Shown: positions 9,038 through 18,105 of the stretch, piece by piece
How the letters are laid out: each line of letters opens with the position of its first letter
Position numbering within the stretch: position 1 is the stretch's first letter
NCBI GenBank assembly: GCA_031275735.1
Contig: JAISOJ010000017.1
Span: forward strand, 1 to 64,000
Reading direction: 5' to 3'
From: Dysgonamonadaceae bacterium
GTDB lineage: Bacteria > Bacteroidota > Bacteroidia > Bacteroidales > Azobacteroidaceae
Length of the DNA stretch: 64,000 nt
Notes under the pieces: model-generated
What the model was told of the DNA's origin: nothing
Databases searched by the model: none
The model's input: only the letters and a program-made list of their open reading frames with translations
Made by a program: the position numbers and the translations under genes

Positions 9038-9874
9038 ATGTCAAACAATATTTATCTACCTTATCTCGTAACCATTGAAAAGATTACGGAAGAAGCGCCC
9101 GGAGTAAAAACCTTCCGGTTAAAATTCAACAATGAAGAAGAAGGATTGAATTTTCAATTCAAGACCGGTCAATTTGCCGAATATTCAGTATTTGGAGAAG
9201 GAGAATCTACTTTTTGCATTGCTTCGCCTCATACAAGAAACGGGTATGTAGAATGTACTTTCCGGCAGTCGGGAAGAGTAACTACCGCTTTGGCGAATTT
9301 GGAAGAAGGAGACGTTATCGGATTTCGAGGACCGTATGGAAATACTTTTCCCATAGATAGATGGAAAGGGAAAAATCTGGTATTTATCGCCGGTGGAATC
9401 GCTTTGCCTCCCATGCGTAGCGTGATATGGTCGTGCTTGGATAATCGTCCGGACCACAACGAAATCACTATTTTTTACGGAGCAAAAACAGTTAGTGATT
9501 TGGTTTACAAACACGAGTTGGAAGAATGGAAAAACCGTCCCGATGTCAATCTTTATTTAACGGTCGACCCCGGCGGGCAAACGGCCGAATGGAAAGGCGA
9601 GGTGGGGTTTGTTCCTTCCGTTGTTGAAAAAGCAGCGCCGGATTCCGTAAATACGATCGCCATTGTATGCGGTCCTCCGATCATGATTAAGAACACATTT
9701 CCCGTCCTGAAAAAATTGGGATTTACAGACGACAACATCTTTACTACCCTTGAAAATCGGATGAAATGCGGATTCGGTAAATGTGGAAGGTGCAATGTAG
9801 GAAAAACATATGTCTGTAAAGACGGTCCGGTTTTTACGGCGGCGCAATTAGCGAAATTACCCAACGAGTATTAA
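9038..9874 (+). CDS. FlxA-like FAD/NAD(P)H oxidoreductase subunit with [2Fe-2S] end
   Basis: This 278-residue member of the ferredoxin-NADP reductase/dihydroorotate dehydrogenase electron-transfer (PyrK, AsrB, HydG) family has an FAD-binding beta barrel followed by an NAD(P)-binding half containing VFIAGGIALPPMRSV and VCGPPIMI. It ends in a [2Fe-2S] motif, MKCGFGKCGRCNVGKTYVCKDG. It is the likely entry point for NADH electrons into the Hdr module, as proposed for FlxABCD-HdrABC of Desulfovibrio. It closes the seven-gene run. NADH versus NADPH cannot be decided from the sequence. Confidence 0.88.
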   Translation: MSNNIYLPYLVTIEKITEEAPGVKTFRLKFNNEEEGLNFQFKTGQFAEYSVFGEGESTFCIASPHTRNGYVECTFRQSGRVTTALANLEEGDVIGFRGPYGNTFPIDRWKGKNLVFIAGGIALPPMRSVIWSCLDNRPDHNEITIFYGAKTVSDLVYKHELEEWKNRPDVNLYLTVDPGGQTAEWKGEVGFVPSVVEKAAPDSVNTIAIVCGPPIMIKNTFPVLKKLGFTDDNIFTTLENRMKCGFGKCGRCNVGKTYVCKDGPVFTAAQLAKLPNEY

Positions 9875-9900
9875 TCTGAAATATACCAATTACATTCGCA

Positions 9901-12192
9901 ATGGCAAATACCGTTACTAATAAAAAAACCAGTTTCTCTGTATTAAAAATGTCTTGTGCGGGATGCGCCGCTAATGTTCAGAAAATACTGCAAAAACAAC
10001 CGGGCGTGAAAAATGCGAGTGTCAATTTCGCCAATAAAACAGCTTTAGTAGAATATAATGCGGCTATCGTCCATACGGAAAAGTTGCAAGCGGCTGTCCG
10101 TTCGGCCGGTTATGACCTTGTCGTTAATTCGGACGATGAATCTTCCGACAATGTCTATGAACGATTGGAGGAAGAAGAAAAACGACAGTACCGCCGATTG
10201 AAAATGATAACTTTCACGGCAATATTCTTATCTACCGGACTAATCATCTTATCCATGACACCCTTCATGCACCAAACGTGGGCAAGGTATGCAATGGGTG
10301 TACTTTCAACTCCGATTCTTTTCGTATGTGGAAGCTCCTTTTTTATTGGTGCATACAAACGAGCTAAACGCTTACATGCAAGTATGGATACGCTGGTTGC
10401 GCTTAGTACGGCGACAGCTTATTTATTTAGCGTATTCAGTCTTTTGTTTCCCCATTTTTGGAATCGTTACGGACTGCATTCGGAGGTTTACTTCGAAACT
10501 TCCGGAGTACTCATTACTTTTGTTCTTATTGGAAAATTGTTGGAAGAACGAGCGAAGCAAAAAACGTCCGTGTCTATTAAAAAATTAATAAGTTTGCAAC
10601 CCCAAACAGCAACAATTGTCCGTCCCGAAGGAAAGTTAGAAGAATTATCTATTAAAAGCATCCAAATCGACGATATTGTTTTTGTAAAAGCAGGAGAAAA
10701 AGTTCCTGTGGATGGGATTATTACCGAAGGTTATTCTTTTGTGGACGAGAGTATGATTACCGGAGAGCCTATCCCTATTGAAAAGAATCCGGATACTAAT
10801 GTTTTTGCCGGAACGATTAATCAACAGGGTAGTTTTAAATTTCGTGCTACGAAAATCGGTAAAGAAACGCTGCTTGCTCAAATTATCCAACTGGTAACTG
10901 AGGCTCAAAGCACTAAAGCTCCTATACAGAAATTAGTCGATAAAGTAGCCGGAATTTTTGTGCCTTTAGTAGTAAGCGTCGCTTTGCTTTCGGCTTTATT
11001 ATGGTTGTTTTTAGGAGAAGAAAATGTCTTGGTTCACGCGCTTTTATCATTTATTACCGTACTGATTGTAGCTTGTCCTTGCGCTTTGGGTTTGGCTACT
11101 CCAACTGCTATTATGGTTGGAATGGGAAAAGGAGCGGAAGATGGCATCTTGGTGAAAAATATGGATGGTTTGGAAATTTTGCGAAAAGTAAATACCATTG
11201 TATTAGATAAAACAGGAACTATTACGAAAGGGATTCCCGTAGTGACGGACATGAAATGGTTAACAGCTGAAACAGAAGAACTTTATAATATTTTATTCAG
11301 CATGGAAAAAGCGTCGAACCATCCTTTAGCAGATGCAATTATATCGGTTCTTCCTCCTGCTGAACTGAAAAGTTCGTTGGCTTTAGAGATTGTGCCGGGA
11401 CTTGGAGTACAGGCTACCATCGGCAAAAATACTTTTTATGTAGGTAATTTCCATTTATTTCAATCAATACCCAAAGAGAATGAAATTATAGAATGGATAA
11501 CCGAAAAAGAGAATGAAGGTAAGACTGTCGTTTTATTTGGTTCTGATCAACAGTTATTTGCCCTCTTTGCGTTATCCGACGAGATAAAAGAATCGGCGCG
11601 ACAAACGGTAGAACAATTACAAGCGATGGGAATAAAAGTTGTTATGGCAACAGGGGATAGTGAAGGTTCCGCTAAAACAATCGCACGACAAGCCGGAATA
11701 AGGGAATACTTTGCTTCTGCTTTGCCCAACGATAAGTTACGGTTAATAAAAAAAGAACAACAAGCGGGAAAAGTGGTGGCCATGATTGGAGACGGTATCA
11801 ACGACAGCGCCGCATTAGCTCAGGCTGATGTTAGTATTGCTATGGGCAAAGGCAATGATATGGCTATCGACGTTGCTGCCATCACTATTATTTCCGACGA
11901 CTTAAGAAAGATAAGTACGGCTATCCATTTGTCCAAAAATACAGTTGCAACTATCCGTCAAAACCTGTTCTGGGCTTTTATCTATAATTTGATCGGCATT
12001 CCCATTGCCGCAGGCATTCTTTATCCTTTTAATGGATTCTTACTCAATCCGATGATTGCAGGAGGCGCTATGGCGTTGAGCAGTGTAAGCGTAGTGGTTA
12101 ACAGCCTTCGCTTTAATCGTTCCTATCGCAGAAAACGCGATTTACATTCCGGCAATGGGAATATTATTAAAGTCTTCTTTCTTGTTTCTTGA
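9901..12192 (+). CDS. copA: Copper-type P1B ATPase
   Basis: This 763-residue inner-membrane ATPase probably exports Cu(I). It has one N-terminal HMA domain with the MSCAGC metal site (C19, C22) and the transmembrane metal motif CPC (C392, C394). The phosphorylation motif DKTGT starts at D436 and the hinge is GDGINDSAALAQAD. The final helices, with YN, P-AAG and M--SS-SVV-NSLR residues, are typical of the copper subgroup (P1B-1) rather than the Zn/Cd subgroup. It begins 26 bp after the Flx-Hdr operon in the same direction, so co-transcription is possible though a functional link is not obvious. The C-terminus carries a short basic tail. Confidence 0.93.
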   Translation: MANTVTNKKTSFSVLKMSCAGCAANVQKILQKQPGVKNASVNFANKTALVEYNAAIVHTEKLQAAVRSAGYDLVVNSDDESSDNVYERLEEEEKRQYRRLKMITFTAIFLSTGLIILSMTPFMHQTWARYAMGVLSTPILFVCGSSFFIGAYKRAKRLHASMDTLVALSTATAYLFSVFSLLFPHFWNRYGLHSEVYFETSGVLITFVLIGKLLEERAKQKTSVSIKKLISLQPQTATIVRPEGKLEELSIKSIQIDDIVFVKAGEKVPVDGIITEGYSFVDESMITGEPIPIEKNPDTNVFAGTINQQGSFKFRATKIGKETLLAQIIQLVTEAQSTKAPIQKLVDKVAGIFVPLVVSVALLSALLWLFLGEENVLVHALLSFITVLIVACPCALGLATPTAIMVGMGKGAEDGILVKNMDGLEILRKVNTIVLDKTGTITKGIPVVTDMKWLTAETEELYNILFSMEKASNHPLADAIISVLPPAELKSSLALEIVPGLGVQATIGKNTFYVGNFHLFQSIPKENEIIEWITEKENEGKTVVLFGSDQQLFALFALSDEIKESARQTVEQLQAMGIKVVMATGDSEGSAKTIARQAGIREYFASALPNDKLRLIKKEQQAGKVVAMIGDGINDSAALAQADVSIAMGKGNDMAIDVAAITIISDDLRKISTAIHLSKNTVATIRQNLFWAFIYNLIGIPIAAGILYPFNGFLLNPMIAGGAMALSSVSVVVNSLRFNRSYRRKRDLHSGNGNIIKVFFLVS

Positions 12193-12360
12193 ATTTGCAT
12201 AGTAAAAAAAGAAGAATTAATTTTGGGCTCTTGATTTATAAAATGAACAATGCTATTTTAAATTTATTAAAATATTGAAAATCATTATTATATATTTAGA
12301 TGTAATTGGTGATAAAAGCGCTTTTAGAGGTAAAATTTATAATAATTCATTATTTTTCTT

Positions 12361-13242
12361 ATGGAATTAATTGATGGAAAAGCCGTTGCCGCTCAAATAA
12401 AATCGGAAATAGCCGAAGAAGTAAGACAAATCCTCGTTTCCGGCGGGAAAAGGCCTCATTTGGCGGCCATTCTGGTTGGACACGACGGTGGAAGCGAAAC
12501 CTACGTAGCAAGTAAAGTCCGTACTTGCGAAGAATTGGGATTTCAATCCACATTGATTCGCTACGAAGACAATGCGACTGAAAAGGAACTTTTGGACAAG
12601 GTCGTTGAATTGAACAACGACCCGGACATCGACGGATTTATTGTGCAATTGCCGCTTCCCAAACACATTTCCGAACAAAAAGTAATCGAAACCATTGATT
12701 ACCGGAAGGATGTGGATGGCTTTCATCCCGTCAACACAGGACGGATGGCGATTGGATTGCCCTGTTTTGTTTCCGCTACGCCTGCCGGAATCCTTGAATT
12801 GCTGAAAAGATATCGTATCGAAACGGCAGGAAAACATTGCGTCGTATTGGGCCGGAGCAATATCGTCGGAAAGCCCGTTGCCTCCCTGTTGATGCAAAAA
12901 AGTGATCCGGGCAACTGCACCGTTACGGTTTGTCACAGCCGCACCCGAAACATCGAAGCATATTGTCGGGAAGCCGATATTATCATTGCAGCGCTGGGTT
13001 CGCCGGGATTTTTGAAAGGAAATATGGTCAGGGAAGGCGTCGTCGTGATTGACGTGGGGACGACCCGTATTCCATCCGATAAAACCAAGTCGGGATTCAA
13101 ACTGAGCGGCGACGTGGATTTTAACGCCGTTGCGCCGAAATGTTCCCACATTACACCCGTTCCCGGCGGAGTAGGCCCCATGACAATCATCTCGCTGATG
13201 AAAAATACGTTGTTGGCGGGGAAAAAAGCCATTTATCAATAA
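12361..13242 (+). CDS. folD: FolD bifunctional methylene-THF dehydrogenase/cyclohydrolase
   Basis: This 293-residue cytoplasmic enzyme interconverts 5,10-methylene-, methenyl- and 10-formyl-tetrahydrofolate with NADP+. It has the catalytic [15 protein letters not shown] segment (the Y-x-x-x-K lysine motif), VQLPLPKH, the [11 protein letters not shown] signature, the Rossmann [16 protein letters not shown] and the C-terminal [15 protein letters not shown]. Length and motif spacing are standard. The start ATG is preceded by 168 bp of AT-rich spacer with no clear promoter. The gene is unusually open on the antisense strand, where a 295-codon false frame runs through its whole length. Confidence 0.97.
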   Translation: MELIDGKAVAAQIKSEIAEEVRQILVSGGKRPHLAAILVGHDGGSETYVASKVRTCEELGFQSTLIRYEDNATEKELLDKVVELNNDPDIDGFIVQLPLPKHISEQKVIETIDYRKDVDGFHPVNTGRMAIGLPCFVSATPAGILELLKRYRIETAGKHCVVLGRSNIVGKPVASLLMQKSDPGNCTVTVCHSRTRNIEAYCREADIIIAALGSPGFLKGNMVREGVVVIDVGTTRIPSDKTKSGFKLSGDVDFNAVAPKCSHITPVPGGVGPMTIISLMKNTLLAGKKAIYQ

Positions 13243-13271
13243 ATCTAAACCCATATTCTTCGGTTCGAATC

Positions 13272-14402
13272 ATGACAATTACGAAACATTCTCCAGGCTT
13301 GCCGTTGATTGGCCTGTTAATACATTCTTTGTTTTTTCCCTTGCAGGCACAAGAAGTTACGTTGCTTTTTGCAGGCGACGCCATGCAGCACCAATCCCAA
13401 ATCGACCATGCTTTCCGTAACGGACAGTACGATTATTCCTCTTATTTTCAATACCTGAAAGAAGAAATAACTTCGGCGGATTTGGCCATTGTTAATTTGG
13501 AAGCAACCTTAGCGGGCGAACCTTATAAAGGTTATCCCCGTTTCAGCGCTCCCGACGAATATGCCCGGGCATTGAAAGAAGCCGGTTTCGATATTTTCCT
13601 GAATGCCAACAATCACATTGTTGACCGGGGAAATGCCGGAGTTTTGCGTACCCTTTCCGCGTTGGATTCGATGACGATTTTACACACCGGCGTATTCGGG
13701 AGTATAATGGAAAAAGAACAAAATTACCCGTTAATCGTTGAAAAAGAAGGCATTCGTTTTGCCTTCCTGAATTATACATACGGAACCAACGGATTTTACG
13801 CTTCGCCCCCCGTTATCGTCAATTATATCCAAAAAGATTCTATCCGGAAAGATATTCAAAAGGCGAAAGCGCTGGGTGCGGACGTGATTATTGCCAATAT
13901 GCACTGGGGGTTGGAATACAAAATGATACAGAACAAAACGCAGGAAAATCTGGCGGAATTCATGATGGAAGAAGGCGTGGACCTGGTCGTTGGCGCACAT
14001 CCGCATGTGGTTCAGCCTTCGAAAGTTGTAACCGATTCTTTGGGCAATATCAAACGGGTTATTGTTTATTCTTTGGGAAATTTGGTTTCCGGCATGATTG
14101 CTCCGAATACCGAAGGCGGTCAACTGGTAAAAGCGACGTTTCGGAAAATTCGGGATAAAGTCCGGATTCAATCTGCTGAATATGCCTTGATTTACAGACA
14201 TAAAGCGAAAAAAGGGAAAAAGATTGACTTTACGGTGGTGCCGGTTGCATTAGCCGAAAAAAATGATTCCTTGCCGGATAAAACAATCATTCCCCTGGAT
14301 GCGGCGGATTACAGGAAGATGAAAACATTTTCCGGAAACGCCCGAGCCGTTCTGCTCAAGCACAATAAGGGGGTGTCTGAATACAAGCCGTGTAAAAAAT
14401 GA
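13272..14402 (+). CDS. CapA-family (poly-gamma-glutamate synthesis-like) exported metallophosphatase
   Basis: The exported protein of 376 residues has the CapA/PgsA fold, a calcineurin-like phosphatase relative. Motifs are LLFAGDAMQHQSQI after the signal peptide, VNLEATLAGEP, NANNHIVDRGN and VVGAHPHVVQP. The ATG at 13272 gives a normal signal peptide (PLIGLLIHSLFFPLQAQ). The longer frame back to 13140 lies inside folD and is not the start. No capB or capC is nearby, so a role in poly-gamma-glutamate capsule is not supported. Lone CapA proteins are common in Bacteroidales and their substrate is unknown. It sits 29 bp after folD. Confidence 0.85.
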   Translation: MTITKHSPGLPLIGLLIHSLFFPLQAQEVTLLFAGDAMQHQSQIDHAFRNGQYDYSSYFQYLKEEITSADLAIVNLEATLAGEPYKGYPRFSAPDEYARALKEAGFDIFLNANNHIVDRGNAGVLRTLSALDSMTILHTGVFGSIMEKEQNYPLIVEKEGIRFAFLNYTYGTNGFYASPPVIVNYIQKDSIRKDIQKAKALGADVIIANMHWGLEYKMIQNKTQENLAEFMMEEGVDLVVGAHPHVVQPSKVVTDSLGNIKRVIVYSLGNLVSGMIAPNTEGGQLVKATFRKIRDKVRIQSAEYALIYRHKAKKGKKIDFTVVPVALAEKNDSLPDKTIIPLDAADYRKMKTFSGNARAVLLKHNKGVSEYKPCKK

Positions 14403-14543
14403 TAAATAATCTTCCCGCCTCCCGGAGGAATATCCGTAAAGGTTCCATATTGGCTACAATCAACTGTTTTTATTATTCTTTTTACATCCGAGCCGGGGTT
14501 AGTAAATCTTCCTTGACGTTTTTCCGAAACCTCCCGGCTTGGC

Positions 14544-15593
14544 TTATTGCAGATTGGAAGGTGTGTCATACATTGCATCAACTCCGTCGCCGGCTGATCC
14601 ATCTATTTCTCCATTACCCATTCTTCCTCTGATGTCATATTCGCTGGATATCATGGACTTGTTAACAATCAGTGTATAAATAAGCCATTTATAACCAATA
14701 GTGGATTTGGCAGGCGACGCTTGTGCATAATCGGCGCGTATATGCCAGGTGCCGGCGTTTTCAAAGGCATAAATCTGAGTCGTTCCAAATGTGTCGGTTT
14801 CCGATCCTTTCATAAGCGCTCCCGTACTGGTGGAATCATCTTGCTGAAAAGCCGAACCGATAATTGTCATGACAAACTTGTCCGAACTTATCTTGGTATT
14901 GAAATCATTTACCCAGTCGAAATGTCCCGGAAATCCTTTGTCCGTATCCGTATAGATAGTGAACTTGATGTAGGTAAACGGTTTTGTATCGTAGTCGTTG
15001 GCCTCGTCTACAACAGCAAACAGTTGCCCTTTTTCGTTAATTTGAACAGGTACCGTTCCCGCTTCCGGAGCCGGAGGTAAATTCTTCAGATATATTTCTC
15101 CGTCTTGCTTACCCAAAACCATTTTCTCGTTTCCATTCGTAACAAGGGATAAAGAATCGTTGCTCAGCGTTCCCAAAACAGGTTTGGTAGCGTTCATACT
15201 GTTTCCGCCTATTGTCCAGTTCCTGTCTTCGGCAGACTGCCACTGCGATCCGTCCCAGTAATAAACACCTGCTTTTAAACCGTTGGTAATGCTCAGGTTA
15301 TAGACCTCCAACCCTGTATGTTTCTTTTTCAAATCTTCTCCCCAGTCCGGATCCGTGGTTGGAATGAAAGGCTCGAGGGTTTTCCTGTCTACTAAAAATA
15401 CTCTGGGAAGCTGAAGCCCTCCACCTCCAAGATCGGTAGTTGGCCCATCAGGCGTAGAAGGAGCCTGGGTTTTTAGATCCAGTAAAGCGGCTCTATTAGG
15501 CTCTTCAATCATACCGATCGTTACTTGTGCGACTGCTTTGCAAGAAAAAAACACAAGTAAGACTATAAAAAATAATTTACTTATATTGTTCAT
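14544..15593 (-). CDS. Exported Bacteroidales protein of unknown function
   Basis: This 349-residue protein starts at MNNISKLFF and has a signal peptide ending near CKAVAQ. After it comes VTIGMIEEPNRAALLDLKTQ, then a GGGGLQLPRVFLVD segment and GVYYWDGSQWQSA. These segments recur in many Bacteroidales cell-surface proteins, often just before a C-terminal variable domain. I recognise no catalytic motif. The C-terminal part from about residue 210 looks like a beta-rich domain. The gene stands alone, flanked by a decayed transposase, and could be a surface adhesin-like protein, but that is a guess. Confidence 0.7.
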   Translation of the reverse strand: MNNISKLFFIVLLVFFSCKAVAQVTIGMIEEPNRAALLDLKTQAPSTPDGPTTDLGGGGLQLPRVFLVDRKTLEPFIPTTDPDWGEDLKKKHTGLEVYNLSITNGLKAGVYYWDGSQWQSAEDRNWTIGGNSMNATKPVLGTLSNDSLSLVTNGNEKMVLGKQDGEIYLKNLPPAPEAGTVPVQINEKGQLFAVVDEANDYDTKPFTYIKFTIYTDTDKGFPGHFDWVNDFNTKISSDKFVMTIIGSAFQQDDSTSTGALMKGSETDTFGTTQIYAFENAGTWHIRADYAQASPAKSTIGYKWLIYTLIVNKSMISSEYDIRGRMGNGEIDGSAGDGVDAMYDTPSNLQ

Positions 15594-15626
15594 AATATAA
15601 TAACAACTCAAAAAAACGAAAATATG

Positions 15627-16500
15627 TTAATTAAAAGTAAAGAAAGAAAAGAATGATCTATTTATCGTGCAAAATTTTACCTGTATTTTAGTTAGCCTAT
15701 AAATAAAAAATGGTATGTTTCTTAGTCCCCTAAACTGAGCCCTAAAGGCTTTGACTTTTGCATTAAATGATTCTGCTGAGGCCTTCGTCGCTCTTCTTTG
15801 GAAGTAGTTTGCTATAGTCATAGAGTTGTTTTGCATTGTTTCTATGACTGATTTAACATAGTTGAGATTTAGTTTTTCTACTTTCTCGTACCAGTCTGCC
15901 AGTTTAGTAAGGGCTATATTAGGTGTTATTTGGGGGTTATATATATTTGTAAGTTCCATCGATATCTGATACGCTTCCTGTAAATCGGGATACTCTCTGA
16001 AGAGTATTGCTGCTCTTGGTTGTTGGGGTAAGCTCCACTTGCTTTCGTTTTTTAGGATGAGGAGCCTGCTTCTGGCCAGTAGCTGTCTTCCGGTATCTCC
16101 ATTGGCGAAAACATGTGAAATGTACTTCCGAGCGTTCTCTTTGGACAGTTCTATTTCTGCATTCTCCAGATCAATAACTTCCCGTCGCTGACTAACTCTC
16201 AGTTCACTGATTGCCTATCCCATAAGCCTTTGTGCATGAAACCCGTCATTGACAAGGGTCGCATTCGGAAAACAGCGTTTTGCAATCAGTCGCATAGATG
16301 GGGACAAGGCAAGCGTAATTTCTTTGACTTTCAGTCGCTTACATCGAGGCATCTTGCAAAGTGAACGAATGCTACTTCTGCTTTACTACCTTCAACCATA
16401 GCCACCAACATACCTTTACAGCCTCTTTAGCCCTCTCAATACAGTATAGGGTAGATCGATAGATACCGCATCTTATAGCTGCTTTTGTTACTGATCTTAG
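15627..16500 (-). pseudogene. Decayed ISL3/ISAon1-like transposase
   Basis: Reading the minus strand, pieces of a DDE transposase appear in changing frames. A KGMLVAMVEGSKAEVAFVHF piece around 16410 is followed by VKEITLALSPSMRLIAKRCF. An in-frame TAG at 16215-16217 interrupts it, then a long intact C-terminal piece ends with SAESFNAKVKAFRAQFRGLR. The last motif is the typical C-terminal signature of ISL3-superfamily transposases (ISAon1-type in Bacteroidota). At least two frameshifts plus the nonsense codon make it non-functional. Only the final 110 codons read as an intact frame. The 5' limit is unclear. Confidence 0.8.
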
Positions 16501-16533
16501 CTGTTCGTAGGTTTGATGCCACTTTTATCTTGT

Positions 16534-16575
16534 TTTTATATTTCGTTCTGTTTATTTTATAGACGAAATATAAAA
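16534..16575. repeat. 13-bp inverted repeat downstream of serS
   Basis: TTTTATATTTCGT at 16534-16546 is perfectly inverted at 16563-16575 around a 16-nt loop. It lies 60 bp beyond the serS stop and just upstream of the transposase remnant. It could be a weak serS terminator or part of an insertion-sequence end. Confidence 0.45.
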
Positions 16576-16636
16576 CTTTTCTCTGATTATGCAAATTCAA
16601 AAATGTATCGTATCTATGGATATGTTACAGTTTTAC

Positions 16637-17908
16637 CTATTTGATCCAATCAAAGTTTGTGTAAGGTTGCAATGCTTTGGGAATACGAATACCTTCCTGC
16701 GTCTGGTTATTTTCCAATAAGGAGGCAACAATACGAGGTAAAGCTAAGGCGCTCCCGTTCAGAGTATGGCATAATTGTATTTTTTTGTTTTCATCTCGAT
16801 ACCTGCATTTTAAGCGGTTAGCCTGATAACTTTCGAAATTGGAAACCGAGCTGACTTCCAACCATCGTTCTTGTGCAACTGAAAACACTTCAAAATCAAA
16901 AGTCAAGGCAGATGTAAAGCTCATATCTCCTCCGCAAAGACGCAAGATTCGCCAAGGCAATTCCAATTGTTCCACTAACGATTGTACATAATCGACCATT
17001 TCCTTTAGCGACTCGTAGGAATGTTCCGGTTTGTCGATACGGACGATTTCCACTTTGTCGAACTGATGCAAGCGATTTAGTCCGCGCACTCCTTTCCCGT
17101 AGGAACCGGCTTCGCGACGAAAACAAGCTGAATAAGCCGCATTTTTGATCGGCAAATCTTTTTCGTCTAAAATAATGTCGCGATAAATATTCGTAACCGG
17201 AACTTCAGCTGTGGGGATCAAATATAAATCATCGCCGGGGCAATGATACATTTGACCTTCTTTATCAGGTAATTGCCCCGTTCCATAAGCGGAATCGGCA
17301 TTCACTACATAGGGTGGTTGAATTTCAATGTAACCGGCGTCACGTGCTTTATCCATAAAAAAATTGATCAAAGCTCGCTGTAATTGAGCGCCTTTTTGTT
17401 TATAAACGGGAAAGCCTGCTCCGGCGATTTTAACTCCTAATTCAAAATCAATTAAATCGTATTTTTGGGCTAATTCCCAATGAGGAAGTGCTCCTGAATG
17501 TAAAACCGGAACTGTGCCGCCCGTTTTTTCAATGACGTTGTCTTCGGCATGTTTTCCTTCGGGAACGTTGTCGGAGGGTAGATTCGGAATCTGGCAAAGA
17601 AGCTCGGTCAATTTATTTTCCGTTTCTTTCATGCTTGTTTCCAATTGTTTATTGGTTTCTTTCATTGCCGCCACCCGTTGGCGGGCAGATTCGGCTGCTT
17701 CTTTCCGGCCTTCCTTCATCAATTGTCCAATAGATTTTGACAATTGATTTACTTCAGACAAATTTTTGTCTAACGACTGTTGCGTATTTTTCCTTCTTTT
17801 ATCGGTTTCAATTATTTCATTAATGATTGTTCGAGCATCAAAATGCTTTTTTGCCAGTCTATTGATTACATCCTGGGTATCTTCTGTAATTATTTTGAGT
17901 GTAAGCAT
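16637..17908 (-). CDS. serS: Seryl-tRNA synthetase
   Basis: This 423-residue class II synthetase charges tRNA-Ser and, with SelA, could feed selenocysteine synthesis. It has the N-terminal coiled-coil tRNA-binding arm (about residues 20-110, rich in K/E heptads), motif 2 in FRREAGSYGKGVRGLNRLHQF, and motif 3 in NGSALALPRIVASLLENNQ. Length and domain order are standard. The start at 17908 gives MLTLKIITEDTQDVINRLAKK, the normal beginning. The gene is monocistronic in appearance. Confidence 0.97.
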   Translation of the reverse strand: MLTLKIITEDTQDVINRLAKKHFDARTIINEIIETDKRRKNTQQSLDKNLSEVNQLSKSIGQLMKEGRKEAAESARQRVAAMKETNKQLETSMKETENKLTELLCQIPNLPSDNVPEGKHAEDNVIEKTGGTVPVLHSGALPHWELAQKYDLIDFELGVKIAGAGFPVYKQKGAQLQRALINFFMDKARDAGYIEIQPPYVVNADSAYGTGQLPDKEGQMYHCPGDDLYLIPTAEVPVTNIYRDIILDEKDLPIKNAAYSACFRREAGSYGKGVRGLNRLHQFDKVEIVRIDKPEHSYESLKEMVDYVQSLVEQLELPWRILRLCGGDMSFTSALTFDFEVFSVAQERWLEVSSVSNFESYQANRLKCRYRDENKKIQLCHTLNGSALALPRIVASLLENNQTQEGIRIPKALQPYTNFDWIK

Positions 17909-17966
17909 AATTGTTTGTATTAAAAAAAATTAATTTACTTTCGATATCGTCAGCGTTTCGAGGCTG

Positions 17967-17974
17967 CAAAGATA
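17967..17974 (-). promoter_or_regulatory. -7 element of the serS promoter
   Basis: On the minus strand TATCTTTG matches the Bacteroidota -7 consensus exactly, about 60 bp before the serS start. A convincing TTTG -33 box at 19-21 bp is missing (the region has TTCGG), so only the -7 box is called. Confidence 0.5.
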
Positions 17975-18076
17975 GCACTTTTGCTTGTGTATTGGACCGA
18001 AGAAGGCAAAAAATTTTAGAATGTAGATTCAACCGCTGAATGCAATTTAATCAGAATTATTTTATGACATAGAAAA

Positions 18077-18105
18077 GAAAGCCTTTCTTATGCAGAAAGG
18101 CTTTC
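18077..18105 (-). terminator. Intrinsic terminator overlapping the last codons of the RNase gene
   Basis: The minus strand carries GAAAGCCTTTCT, then a short loop holding the stop codon, then AGAAAGGCTTTC and a TTTTCT run (18071-18076). The 12-bp perfect stem is formed in part by the codons for the last residues of the upstream RNase E/G gene, with TAA in the loop. Confidence 0.75.

Noticed and set aside
12367-13254. 295-codon minus-strand frame opposite folD
   Set aside because: Antisense to a complete folD in register with its codons, no recognisable domain, no promoter.
13272-14402. Capsule (poly-gamma-glutamate) synthesis locus
   Set aside because: Only the CapA-like gene is present. 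No capB or capC in the window.
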